Origin: an uncultured Veillonella sp. | Lineage (GTDB): Bacteria > Bacillota > Negativicutes > Veillonellales > Veillonellaceae | NCBI GenBank assembly: GCA_934202095.1 | Contig: CAKPXN010000018.1 | Coordinates: forward strand, 1 to 31,273 | Reading direction: 5' to 3' | Length of the DNA stretch: 31,273 nt | Shown: positions 8,583 to 15,435 of the stretch, one piece after another | Layout of the letters: the number at the start of each line of letters is the position of its first letter | Numbering within the stretch: position 1 is the stretch's first letter | Notes under the pieces: generated by a model | The model's database searches: none | What the model saw: only the letters and a program-made list of their open reading frames with translations | Told to the model about the DNA's origin: nothing | Made by a program: the position numbers and the translations under genes

Positions 8583-9671
8583 ATGTACTGGCAACAGCGC
8601 TTTGACCGAATAGACCCAGATCTACAAATACGAATAGCTATTGAAGATATTCGTAAAGACCATCCCAACTATACGTTCTTAGCCAGAGAAATTGAAGTAC
8701 AACATATGAAATTAGTACAAGGAAAGGGTAAGCATAAAATACCATTACAACGTTTGTTTGAGCGAGCTGAAGCTCTATATGATAAGCGAAAAGAATACGA
8801 ATACCAATTGTATATTATGGGTGAACGCAACAGTTATTCTAAAACAGATCATGATGCTACCTTTATGCGTATGAAGGAAGATCATATGCGTAATGGACAG
8901 CTTAAACCTGCCTACAATGTACAATTAGCAGTTCATTCTGAGTATATTATGGGAGTTGGTGTATTCCCTAAGCCCAACGACACTAATACCTTAATTCCAT
9001 TTGTACAGCAACTAGAACAGATCCATAGTCGCCGATTCACATATGTGGTAGCTGATGCCGGTTATGATAGCCATGAAAACTTAACTTGGTTAAAGAACAA
9101 CCATTACTTATCTTGTATAAAGCCACAATATTATGAAAAGGCCAAAACTAGAGCTTGGGCTAACGATATTAGTAAAGCTCGTAATATGGAATATATACCT
9201 GAAGAAGATGCATTTATATGTGCAAAAGGTCGTAAATTAAAATATGCTTTTACTCGTAATGCTAAAAACAAAACAGGATTTGTATCTGAGCGAAAAGTAT
9301 ATATTTGTGAATCTTGTAACCGATGTGGATACAAGAAAGAATGCCAACGGTATATGAAACCAACCTCAGTTAATCCAGTAAAACGAGTTGAAATTGCACC
9401 TGCATATGATGCTGTATTAGCAGAAAACCAAGATAGACTGATTAGTGATACAGGCATTCAATTACGAATTAACCGTTCCATTCAAGTTGAAGGCGCATTT
9501 GGTGTGCTAAAACAAGATCTTGGTTTTAGACGATATTTACATCGTGGCAGTGGAAAAGTGCATAAGATGTTATATCTACTGGTTATGGGATTCAATATTA
9601 CAAAATTACATAACAGAATACACGCCGGACGCGTTAATACAACATTATTTCCTGCAAAAGAAACTGCTTAA
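8583..9671 (+). CDS. Chimeric transposase: IS3 OrfB N-terminus fused to IS1182-like C-terminus
   Basis: The open frame is 362 codons from the first ATG, but IS3 OrfB-like sequence begins upstream in the same frame (from about 8496, RAARIISSLRREFKL), as expected for -1 frameshift expression. Residues 1-30 (MYWQQRFDRIDPD...IRKDHPNY) are IS3 OrfB. From residue 31 (TFLAREIE) the protein follows the IS1182/DDE_Tnp_1 type: KTDHDATFMRMKEDHMRNGQLKPAYN (about 87-112, read in two parts), VVADAGYDS with D158, four Cys at about 242-254, and VEGAFGVLKQD with E303. IS1182 transposases carry their first catalytic Asp just before a NxYTF segment. That part is missing, so the DDE triad is incomplete and activity is unlikely. 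The frame has stayed open, suggesting a recent fusion. Confidence 0.7.
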   Translation: MYWQQRFDRIDPDLQIRIAIEDIRKDHPNYTFLAREIEVQHMKLVQGKGKHKIPLQRLFERAEALYDKRKEYEYQLYIMGERNSYSKTDHDATFMRMKEDHMRNGQLKPAYNVQLAVHSEYIMGVGVFPKPNDTNTLIPFVQQLEQIHSRRFTYVVADAGYDSHENLTWLKNNHYLSCIKPQYYEKAKTRAWANDISKARNMEYIPEEDAFICAKGRKLKYAFTRNAKNKTGFVSERKVYICESCNRCGYKKECQRYMKPTSVNPVKRVEIAPAYDAVLAENQDRLISDTGIQLRINRSIQVEGAFGVLKQDLGFRRYLHRGSGKVHKMLYLLVMGFNITKLHNRIHAGRVNTTLFPAKETA

Positions 9672-9725
9672 ACTAAGAAATTTTTAATAGGCCTAAAGGT
9701 CTGTTTAGGTGCGCCTAAAAACAAA

Positions 9726-9774
9726 AAATACCAAGAAAACATAGGATTTTATAAACCTAATTTTCTTGGTATTT
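9726..9774. repeat. 14-bp inverted repeat after the transposase
   Basis: AAATACCAAGAAAA (9726-9739) and TTTTCTTGGTATTT (9761-9774) are perfect inverted copies around a 21-nt loop that contains a further TAGG/CCTA pair. It could be a bidirectional terminator, but the stem itself is AT-rich and no separate T tract follows. Confidence 0.6.
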
Positions 9775-9784
9775 CTTATATTTT

Positions 9785-9836
9785 AAAGGGGCTGCAACTA
9801 GAATGCGGTAAAACCGCATTCTGTTACATCCCCTTT
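9785..9836. repeat. Facing IS1182-like ends forming a long hairpin
   Basis: AAAGGGG (9785-9791) pairs with CCCCTTT (9830-9836), and GAATGCGGT (9801-9809) pairs with ACCGCATTC (9813-9821) across a 3-nt loop. Between them CTGCAACTA faces TGTTACAT with bulges. The two halves look like two copies of one IS end pointing at each other, 3 nt apart. It may also stop transcription of the leftward csbD operon. Confidence 0.55.
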
Positions 9837-9864
9837 TATTGTTAACATCAGCTTTTTATTAAAA

Positions 9865-10068
9865 TTATTTTTTGTCTTGATCGATAGTATTTTTGACACC
9901 TTCAAGCGTGCCTTCAATAGCATCTTTAACATCATTAACTACATCTTTAACTTTTGCAGTAGTTTTTTCTACACTACCTTCTTTTTCTAGTTTTTTATCA
10001 CCAGTTAATTTGCCTGCATTCTCTTTTAATGCACCCTTAGCTTGGTTTAATTTATCTTCTAATGCCAT
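9865..10068 (-). CDS. CsbD family stress-response protein
   Basis: This is a 67-residue, highly charged, Lys/Asp/Glu-rich protein. Its LEDKLNQAKGALKENAGKLTGD opening (in two parts: ALEDKLNQAKG and KENAGKLTGD) matches the CsbD-like family of small general-stress proteins of unknown mechanism. The C-terminal half is a heptad-like amphipathic helix (VKDVVNDVKDAIEGTLEGVKN). The start at 10068 is chosen because AAAGGAGTC sits directly before it. A more upstream ATG would place this ribosome binding site inside the gene. It follows the GlsB-type gene by 45 nt on the same strand, so the two are probably co-transcribed. Confidence 0.82.
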   Translation of the reverse strand: MALEDKLNQAKGALKENAGKLTGDKKLEKEGSVEKTTAKVKDVVNDVKDAIEGTLEGVKNTIDQDKK

Positions 10069-10113
10069 AATTGTGACTCCTTTCATTTAAAATCACTTTT
10101 GACTATATAACTA

Positions 10114-10353
10114 TTATCCCTTTTTCCCAAAGAAAAATGAGACTACAGCAACTACAATCACTGCACCTAACACAGAAGGAATTAATGACATTCCCGCTAG
10201 GCTAGGTCCCCATGTACCAAATAAGGACTGACCTATAGACGAGCCAATTAAACCAGCAACGACCTTAGCAATAACACCCATTGCTCCACCTTTATTAGTG
10301 ATAGCACCTGCAAGGAAGCCGATAAAACCACCGACAATAATTGACCATAACAT
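10114..10353 (-). CDS. GlsB/YeaQ/YmgE family small membrane protein
   Basis: The 79-residue protein has three hydrophobic segments (about 3-20, 27-45 and 55-74) with Gly-rich GGFIGFLAGAI and VAGLIGSSIGQSLFG, as in the transglycosylase-associated/GlsB family found with stress operons. It ends in a short basic FFFGKKG tail on the cytoplasmic side. GGAAGGAG precedes the ATG. It forms a two-gene stress operon with csbD. The biochemical role of the family is unknown. Confidence 0.85.
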   Translation of the reverse strand: MLWSIIVGGFIGFLAGAITNKGGAMGVIAKVVAGLIGSSIGQSLFGTWGPSLAGMSLIPSVLGAVIVVAVVSFFFGKKG

Positions 10354-10506
10354 ACAATCACTCCTTCCTATTTAATCAAAATATTCATAAATCCTATCAA
10401 ATAATATGGTATTTATAAATATTTTAGAATTCTTGTATATTTATAATATAACATTCAATTCTAAAGATTAAATGAAGAATTTCGATTTAGTTCTAAAGAT
10501 AACAAT

Positions 10507-11217
10507 CTACTCAACTACTGTTACAATCTCATCTAAGGTACGACGTGTTTTATTACGGTGTGGTTCTTCGTCTCGGTAGCCGAAAGCAGCCATTACGGAG
10601 ATGCCAAAGTGTTTAGTATCGAATAGACCAAGTTCATCACCAAGAAGTGCAGTCATGTCATCTTGATTGAAACCTTCTAAAGCACATGAGTCTAACCCTT
10701 CATACGCTGCCATCGTCATCATATTCGCCATTACGATGTATGCTTGTTTAGAAGCCCAATCGAATGCAGCGCGTTCAGATTCAAATGTTTTATAGTCGCT
10801 TGTAGTAAATTGGGCATATTTTTCACGATATGCAGCATCTACTTCAGTTGGCAATTGTTTAACAGTTTCTTGAATGTAACGTACATAAGGAGAGTCAAAT
10901 TCTAAATTCGCTTTTTTACGTGTTAAGAACACTACAAAATGGCTTGCTTCAAGGCCAGCGTGAATACCCCAGCCATGGACTTTCATTTTTTCACGAATGT
11001 CAGGATTTTGAATCACTAACAATTCAAACGGCTCAAATCCAAGGGATGTTGGAGCCAAACGAGCTGCTGTTAGAATTGCATTCCAATCTTCTTCAGAAAT
11101 CTTTTTAGTGCTATTAAATTTTTTACATGCATAACGATATGTCATAGCATATTCTAAATCGTTACGATCCAATTTAGGGGCTGTTAATTTTACGTTTTCT
11201 ATTTCATATTTGCTCAT
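10507..11217 (-). CDS. Nitroreductase family FMN oxidoreductase
   Basis: The 236-residue protein belongs to the NfsB/YfkO-like nitroreductases, homodimeric FMN enzymes that reduce nitro compounds, quinones or similar substrates with NAD(P)H. The N-terminal FMN-phosphate motif reads YRYACKKFN (about 27-35). APTSLGFEPFELLV (about 55-68) is the conserved dimer/flavin segment. MTMAAYEGLDSCALEGF matches the later flavin-contact region, and the C-terminal FGYRDEEPHRNKTRR is also typical. The real substrate cannot be told from sequence. A GAAAGGT ribosome binding site lies 9 nt upstream. The 65-nt gap to the fic stop leaves room for its own promoter, but read-through from fic is possible. Confidence 0.88.
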   Translation of the reverse strand: MSKYEIENVKLTAPKLDRNDLEYAMTYRYACKKFNSTKKISEEDWNAILTAARLAPTSLGFEPFELLVIQNPDIREKMKVHGWGIHAGLEASHFVVFLTRKKANLEFDSPYVRYIQETVKQLPTEVDAAYREKYAQFTTSDYKTFESERAAFDWASKQAYIVMANMMTMAAYEGLDSCALEGFNQDDMTALLGDELGLFDTKHFGISVMAAFGYRDEEPHRNKTRRTLDEIVTVVE

Positions 11218-11282
11218 TGAAATTCAACCTTTCATTATATTAATTTCAAAACTTAACCTAGATACATAACATATGATGCTCA

Positions 11283-11966
11283 TTAGCCAAAATTTTGACC
11301 AAATAGAATCATACGTTCTTTTTCCTTATAAAATAAATCAAGACCTAACTTATATAAGCCATTTAAATCACCATCATTTAACAGAGTCATATATTCACCT
11401 CTATCATCTTTGTTAATGATAATAGGTGCTAATTTCTGTTGTAAACAAGCGTGTATAATAAGAGCTCTTCCTGTACGGCCATTACCATCAGCAAAAGGAT
11501 GAATACGTTCAAATTGCAAATGTTGCTCCATAATGGCACGCACCCGCTCTTCATCATTTTGGGATATCTCTAAACGATATTGCAAGGTATCACACCAGTT
11601 TTTTAAAGCTTCTTGTACTTGATATGGTTTTGTTGGCTCAAAATCAGCACCAATAACCATGTTTTGAACAACCTTAAATTGCCCATTATCATCACGGATA
11701 TGTGCTAATAACAATCGTTGTGTGTCTTTTATGATATCTATCGTAATTACTTCTTGATATGATTCCATCAAGAATACTAAATAGTCGCGATAATTAAATA
11801 CTTCATAGAACTCACGCAAATCCATTTTACGGGGTATCATATTATCTAATAAGATACTTTTTGTTTCCCCTTGTGTTAATGTATTGCCCTCAATGGCTGT
11901 ACTATGATGGGCCATACGAACGACCATATCATCAATGTATTCGCGAGGTAAGGTAAAATCAACCAT
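11283..11966 (-). CDS. Fic domain protein (class II-type, self-inhibited)
   Basis: The 227-residue Fic protein carries the full active loop HPFADGNGRTGR at 156-167, with catalytic H156, so it is probably an AMP transferase or de-AMPylase. The N-terminal STAIEGN at 22-28 fits the (S/T)xxxE(G/N) inhibitory helix, with E26 expected to block the nucleotide gamma-phosphate site. In class II proteins this helix lies in the same chain before the Fic core, as here. No antitoxin partner gene is adjacent and none is needed for this class. The start at 11966 is chosen because AAGGAGATATAC precedes it. An upstream in-frame ATG would lie before this site. Target unknown. Confidence 0.88.
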   Translation of the reverse strand: MVDFTLPREYIDDMVVRMAHHSTAIEGNTLTQGETKSILLDNMIPRKMDLREFYEVFNYRDYLVFLMESYQEVITIDIIKDTQRLLLAHIRDDNGQFKVVQNMVIGADFEPTKPYQVQEALKNWCDTLQYRLEISQNDEERVRAIMEQHLQFERIHPFADGNGRTGRALIIHACLQQKLAPIIINKDDRGEYMTLLNDGDLNGLYKLGLDLFYKEKERMILFGQNFG

Positions 11967-12007
11967 GTATATCTCCTTATACAATAAGATTTTTATATAT
12001 TAATGTT

Positions 12008-12036
12008 ATCATATATAGATAAATTTCGATACTCAA
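12008..12036 (-). promoter_or_regulatory. Promoter of fic
   Basis: On the minus strand TTGAGT (12036-12031), a 17-nt spacer and TATGAT (12013-12008) lie about 40 nt before the fic start, in the short gap after the DUF3343 gene. It suggests fic is transcribed separately from the selenium cluster. Confidence 0.5.
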
Positions 12037-12044
12037 AAATCAAT

Positions 12045-12302
12045 TTAAGCTTTATAAGCTAAAACTGGTTCCCCTTTTTCATACCAAAATAAGCCCGACG
12101 TACTAATCTTATGTTCTTTTAAAATAGTCTGAACTTGGTCTACGATACTTGTCTCTATTTGAATAGATAATCCACACATATCATTCAATTCTGGCGGTGT
12201 AGCCATCAATTGGTGAGGCACCAAAAGTTCCGTTAATATCTTATCCGCCTTATCCCCAAAATAATAGGATGTAAAAACGACAAGTAACTTTTTATTGTTC
12301 AA
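12045..12302 (-). CDS. DUF3343 putative Se/S carrier-like protein
   Basis: The 85-residue protein matches the DUF3343 family, small proteins found beside YedF and SelD and thought to handle selenium or sulfur. One Cys, C43 in NDMCGLSIQI, is a candidate carrier residue. FTSYYFGDKADKILTE and a C-terminal YEKGEPVLAY are visible family-like features. The start codon is TTG, supported by GGAGGTGAG seven nt upstream and by the lack of a better ATG. It is the last gene of the leftward cluster, 51 nt after yedF. The function is inferred from context. Confidence 0.75.
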   Translation of the reverse strand: MNNKKLLVVFTSYYFGDKADKILTELLVPHQLMATPPELNDMCGLSIQIETSIVDQVQTILKEHKISTSGLFWYEKGEPVLAYKA

Positions 12303-12353
12303 TGCCTCACCTCCACTAATATTGCTTAATCATTTACAACATAGATACGAGTA

Positions 12354-12953
12354 TTATAGTTTAACAACATTTTCCCCAACGATAGCATCTGTAATCGCAT
12401 ACATGTTTGTAATAGTGCCTACCCCCACTTTATCTTTTAGGCCATAATAGTCGAGACAAATACCACATGCAGCAATTTCAACACCAAGATCAGCTAACTT
12501 TTTAATATTGTCTAAATGAACAGAATCGTTGGTTACCATTTTAACGCTACTATTGATGAAATAAATTGTAGATGGCTTCACGTCGGCTTCAACCATGCAC
12601 ACCCAGAAGGTTTTCATCAAATTACGGCCAAGTTCTTCACTACCTTCACCAAGATAATCTTTCGTCATCAAAATGATGCGGTCACTATAATTCATAGGTT
12701 TGCAACCAATTTCCGGTGCAGGTTCTACATTCGGAGTAAGTTTAATAAAAAAATCTATACCATCTTGTCCAATTGCCACATCATAGCCACGAGACTTGCC
12801 AAATTTCTCTACATTATCACGACTCACCTCGTTATCTACAATAGTCGTAATAATCGCGTCTGGATTTGCATCGCTTACCTTCTTCGTTTCAATCACAGGT
12901 TTTGGACACAAACTGCCACGCACATCTACAGTTAATTCATTCGTATTACTCAT
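12354..12953 (-). CDS. yedF: YedF-type sulfurtransferase-like selenium metabolism protein
   Basis: This is a two-domain protein of 199 residues. The N-terminal TusA/SirA-like domain (1-75) has the CPKP motif (C16 in RGSLCPKPVIETKK). The C-terminal DsrE-like domain (about 88-199) has ACGICLDYYGL with two Cys. The YedF family is genetically linked with SelD and is considered a selenium carrier or delivery factor. Two ATG codons are adjacent. The second, at 12953, has the better distance (6 nt) from GAGG. It lies between selD and the DUF3343 gene, all leftward. Confidence 0.85.
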   Translation of the reverse strand: MSNTNELTVDVRGSLCPKPVIETKKVSDANPDAIITTIVDNEVSRDNVEKFGKSRGYDVAIGQDGIDFFIKLTPNVEPAPEIGCKPMNYSDRIILMTKDYLGEGSEELGRNLMKTFWVCMVEADVKPSTIYFINSSVKMVTNDSVHLDNIKKLADLGVEIAACGICLDYYGLKDKVGVGTITNMYAITDAIVGENVVKL

Positions 12954-13040
12954 CATTTACCTCAATACTATTATATATTTTGTGAAAGCATCAACGCCCA
13001 ACTACTCTATATACTATTAAAACCAAAATTGTAATATAGC

Positions 13041-14072
13041 TTATTTAGTGACACGTACCGCTAAGCCACTAAAGCTTTCAACTACACCAACTATAGTGGC
13101 ACCTTCAACGCCCACATCATGTAAAGCTTTCACCAAATCCGGTCCTTCTGTTGCAGGCACAGAGAATAAAAGTCCGCCTGATGTTTGTGGATCAAAGAGA
13201 ATATCCGTCCACACCCCATCTAAATTCGCATCAACCTGTACATCAATTATGGCCTTGCGATTACCATAGGATGCAGCAGGGACCAATCCCATTTGCGCCG
13301 CCTCAATCACATCATCAAAGAGCGGAATATCATAAGTCTTGATATGAATCGTTACATTAGAAGCACTCGCCATTTCTACAGAATGACCCATAAGGCTAAA
13401 GCCCGTCACATCAGTACACGCATGAATTGTAAAGTTATGGGCCACCTCAGCAGCCACGCGATTCAACGTACTCATGCTAGCAATCGCCTGCGCCGTACCA
13501 GTAGGAAATAAGTCGGCTTTCAACGCATTATTCATAATACCTGTGCCAATGCGTTTCGTTAACACCAATACATCTCCTACTTGAGCGCCTTTATTCTTCC
13601 AAATCTCGTTAGGATTAACTTGACCAGTGATCGACATGCCAAAAATAGGTTCCTTATTTTCGATGCTGTGACCACCTACAATGGCTGCACCAGATTCAGA
13701 AACAATGGACGCAGCCCCATTGAGTACATCCGTCAATACGCCTTGTTCTACTAAGGGAACAGGAAATCCAACGATGTTCATCGCCGTTAGGGGTGTCCCC
13801 CCCATCGCATATACATCGCTCAATGCATTAGCCGCTGCAATTTTACCGAATAACGTAGGGTCATTGACAACAGGCGTAAAAAAATCCAATGTTTGTACAA
13901 GGGCAAGTCGATCAGAAATTTTGTATACTCCCGCATCATCGGCACCAGTCATATCAGCTAGAACATGTTCATTTGTAACAGGTGTAACGGCCTTTAAAAC
14001 ACGTTCTAATATATGAGGTCCAATCTTACACGCACAGCCTCCACTTACAACATAATCGGTGAGTCGTACCAT
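13041..14072 (-). CDS. selD: Selenide, water dikinase (selenophosphate synthase)
   Basis: The 343-residue enzyme makes selenophosphate from selenide and ATP. The N-terminal active segment is SGGCACKIGP, in which C13 and K16 correspond to the essential Cys17 and Lys20 of E. coli SelD. The family has Sec or Cys at this site, and here it is a plain TGC/TGT Cys codon. Further marks are DMTGADDAGVYKI (metal/ATP Asp residues), AANALSDVYAMGG and DPQTSGGLLFSV near the C-terminus. The start overlaps a GAGGTGAG site that also covers the stop of the upstream DUF951 gene. No selA, selB or tRNA-Sec is in the window, so the product could serve selenocysteine, 2-selenouridine or selenium-molybdenum hydroxylases. 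Confidence 0.94.
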   Translation of the reverse strand: MVRLTDYVVSGGCACKIGPHILERVLKAVTPVTNEHVLADMTGADDAGVYKISDRLALVQTLDFFTPVVNDPTLFGKIAAANALSDVYAMGGTPLTAMNIVGFPVPLVEQGVLTDVLNGAASIVSESGAAIVGGHSIENKEPIFGMSITGQVNPNEIWKNKGAQVGDVLVLTKRIGTGIMNNALKADLFPTGTAQAIASMSTLNRVAAEVAHNFTIHACTDVTGFSLMGHSVEMASASNVTIHIKTYDIPLFDDVIEAAQMGLVPAASYGNRKAIIDVQVDANLDGVWTDILFDPQTSGGLLFSVPATEGPDLVKALHDVGVEGATIVGVVESFSGLAVRVTK

Positions 14073-14081
14073 AATCTCACC

Positions 14082-14285
14082 TCATTCATTTTCAGGCAAT
14101 CGCGATACTATCTTCTTCGCTGCCTTTTCAAATTTAGGGCGAGGCATCAACAACTGATGACCACAACCTTTACAAACGATAAGAAAATCTGTACCTATGC
14201 GCTTGACCTCCCACTCGTCACTACCACAGGGATGCGATTTTTTCATTTGTACTATATCGCCCACATAATATCTAATAAACGTCAT
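14082..14285 (-). CDS. DUF951 family protein
   Basis: This 67-residue protein matches the DUF951 family: YVGDIVQMKKSHPCGSDEW, then CKGCGHQLLMPRPKFEKA. A HPCG Cys plus a CxGC pair suggest a small zinc-ribbon-like fold with a barrel core, perhaps nucleic-acid binding. Function is unknown. AAGGAGG lies 4 nt before the ATG. It is the first gene of the leftward run and only 9 nt from selD, so it is probably co-transcribed with it. In many Firmicutes its relatives sit near ychF, which is also in this window but 6 kb away. Confidence 0.82.
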   Translation of the reverse strand: MTFIRYYVGDIVQMKKSHPCGSDEWEVKRIGTDFLIVCKGCGHQLLMPRPKFEKAAKKIVSRLPENE

Positions 14286-14445
14286 AGCGCCTCCTTATAC
14301 TATTTCTATTATATATATCTCATTATACTTAAAATATGTTCTCCAATATAGGTAAAAGTACACTTTGACTAATACGATCTATCGGCTTAATCAGAATTGT
14401 TACCAAAAACAAGCAGTTCCACAAACAATAATGATTTTCCATGTA

Positions 14446-14464
14446 ATTCTCATTCTCATTATCA
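14446..14464. promoter_or_regulatory. Fur-like box upstream of rubrerythrin
   Basis: Read on the minus strand, the stretch is TGATAATGAGAATGAGAAT, three successive GATAAT-like hexamers (GATAAT, GAGAAT, GAGAAT), the usual shape of a Fur site. It lies about 115 nt upstream of the rbr -35 box and about 160 nt upstream of the DUF951 start. A second palindrome, TGATAA-TAT-TTATCA (14528-14542), and GAAAATTTTC (14547-14556) lie closer to the promoter. The rest of 14286-14578 shows no gene. Confidence 0.5.
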
Positions 14465-14578
14465 GTAATTCTATTTTTAATAAATCCATTACTTAATAGG
14501 CTTTCAAAAACCGCTTATTTACTACATTGATAATATTTATCATTTAGAAAATTTTCGAAATAAATTTTACAAAAACAC

Positions 14579-14606
14579 TTGCATTTCTCATTTAGTATGT
14601 TACAAT
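14579..14606 (+). promoter_or_regulatory. Promoter of rubrerythrin
   Basis: TTGCAT (14579-14584), a 16-nt spacer and TACAAT (14601-14606) form a good promoter. Transcription would start near 14613, giving an unusually long leader of about 270 nt before the rbr start codon. That leader contains the hairpin array. Confidence 0.65.
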
Positions 14607-14622
14607 ATAGTCAACAATGATT

Positions 14623-14873
14623 ATTCGTTAAGTATACGAATCAAAAACATTGTGGTGTAAATTATAGGCAAGTGCCTCTTTACAATCATAGGTAAGTACT
14701 CATTTACTAGATAAGCAAGTGCTTTTTTCGAGTATAGACAAGTGTCTATCTAATCAGTATATAAATAAGTTTTATTTAACTTAAACTCAAGTGAGTTACC
14801 CACCATTGCATTCACAACCAAGTGGTTATGAATATATAACTAAGTAAAAAATTTGAAATTTGATGTAAGTACA
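14623..14873 (+). repeat. Array of small hairpins with invariant AAGT loop in the rbr leader
   Basis: Successive palindromes share the loop AAGT but differ in their stems. Clean copies are AGGC/GCCT (14666-14677), GGT/ACT (14691-14700, one G-U), AAGC/GCTT (14713-14724), ATAGAC/GTCTAT (14734-14749), AACTC/GAGTT (14784-14797), AACC/GGTT (14816-14827) and TGT/ACA (14864-14873). Degenerate members lie at 14623-14641 (ATTCGT/ACGAAT around TAAGTAT), 14763-14777 and about 14839-14847. Centres are roughly 22-31 nt apart. The last one touches the AAAGGAG ribosome binding site (14873-14879). The loop always has the same strand, and stem changes are compensated, which favours a function as RNA. Confidence 0.75.
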
Positions 14874-14886
14874 AAGGAGTATTAAA

Positions 14887-15435
14887 ATGGCAGAATTAAA
14901 AGGTTCTAACACTGAAAAAAATCTTCAAACAGCATTTGCTGGTGAATCCCAAGCATTCCAAAAATATACATACTATGCAGCAGCAGCTCGTAAAGCTGGC
15001 ATGAACGAAATCGCTGATTACTTCGAAGAAACAGCTCACAACGAATCTGCTCACGCTAAAGTATGGTTCAAAGCTCTTCATGGTGGCGACATCTCCGCTG
15101 ATATCGAAGCTAATCTTCGCGATGCAGCAGCTGGTGAAAACTACGAACACACTACAATGTACAAAGATTTCGCTGACGAAGCAGAAAAAGAAGGCTTCAC
15201 TGCTATCGCTTTCAAAATGCGCGAAGTTGGTAAAATCGAAGCTCGCCATGAAGCTCGTTACCTTGCATTAGCAGCTCGCGTTTCCGGCAACAAAGTGTTC
15301 CACAACGATCAACCAGTTGCATGGATTTGCGCTAACTGTGGCTACATTCACGTTGGTGAAGAAGCTCCTAAAGTTTGCCCAGTATGTGCTCACCCACAAG
15401 CTTTCTTCCAACGTTTCGTTGAAAACATCGACTAA
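14887..15435 (+). CDS. rbr: Rubrerythrin
   Basis: The 182-residue non-haem iron protein acts as an NADH-linked peroxidase with electrons passed through rubredoxin-type centres, protecting anaerobes from hydrogen peroxide. The ferritin-like di-iron domain (1-140) shows the glutamate ligands E20, E53, E84 and E118 in AGESQAF, HNESAH, GENYEH and KIEARHE. The C-terminal rubredoxin domain has CANC (148-151) and CPVC (164-167), holding one FeCys4 site. Length is close to the usual 190. The gene stands alone with an extremely long structured leader, a Fur-like box upstream and a UUCG terminator, so iron and redox control at both DNA and RNA level is plausible. Codon use suggests high expression. Confidence 0.95.
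   Translation: MAELKGSNTEKNLQTAFAGESQAFQKYTYYAAAARKAGMNEIADYFEETAHNESAHAKVWFKALHGGDISADIEANLRDAAAGENYEHTTMYKDFADEAEKEGFTAIAFKMREVGKIEARHEARYLALAARVSGNKVFHNDQPVAWICANCGYIHVGEEAPKVCPVCAHPQAFFQRFVENID

Larger units (their letters stand above)
7884..8672 (+). mobile_element. Left part of an IS3-family element (IS150-like), right end lost
   Basis: The left terminus begins TGAACCGACCCC and contains GTTAGACC, the usual style of IS150-group ends. It is followed by a complete orfA and by the N-terminal 50-60 codons of orfB in the -1 frame. The orfB reading stops resembling IS3 after the motif DHPNY at about 8672, where IS1182-like sequence takes over. No matching right end is visible, so target-site duplication cannot be tested. 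The interval is a remnant and probably cannot move by itself. Confidence 0.75.
8673..9837 (+). mobile_element. Right part of an IS1182-like element, left end lost
   Basis: From the junction near 8673 the sequence encodes the C-terminal two thirds of an IS1182-type transposase. It is followed by about 165 nt of non-coding DNA that ends in TGTTACATCCCC (9822-9833), reminiscent of IS1182 right ends. The left terminus and the N-terminal transposase domain are absent. Two strong hairpins lie between the stop codon and this end. Confidence 0.6.

Noticed and set aside
10459..10500. Direct repeat TTCTAAAGAT (10459-10468 and 10491-10500) before the GlsB-type gene
   Set aside because: Only two copies of an AT-rich 10-mer, 32 nt apart, with no clear relation to a promoter. 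Chance is a fair explanation.
14528..14542. FNR/CRP-type site before rbr
   Set aside because: TTGAT...ATCA is present, but the spacing is too long for an FNR site (TTGAT-N4-ATCAA). A Fur-like or other palindrome fits better.
14623..14873. The hairpin array as a CRISPR array or tandem repeat
   Set aside because: The units share only the short core (C/T)AAGT(G/A). Stems and linkers all differ, units are only about 24 nt apart, and no cas genes are nearby. Identical repeats with unique spacers are not present.
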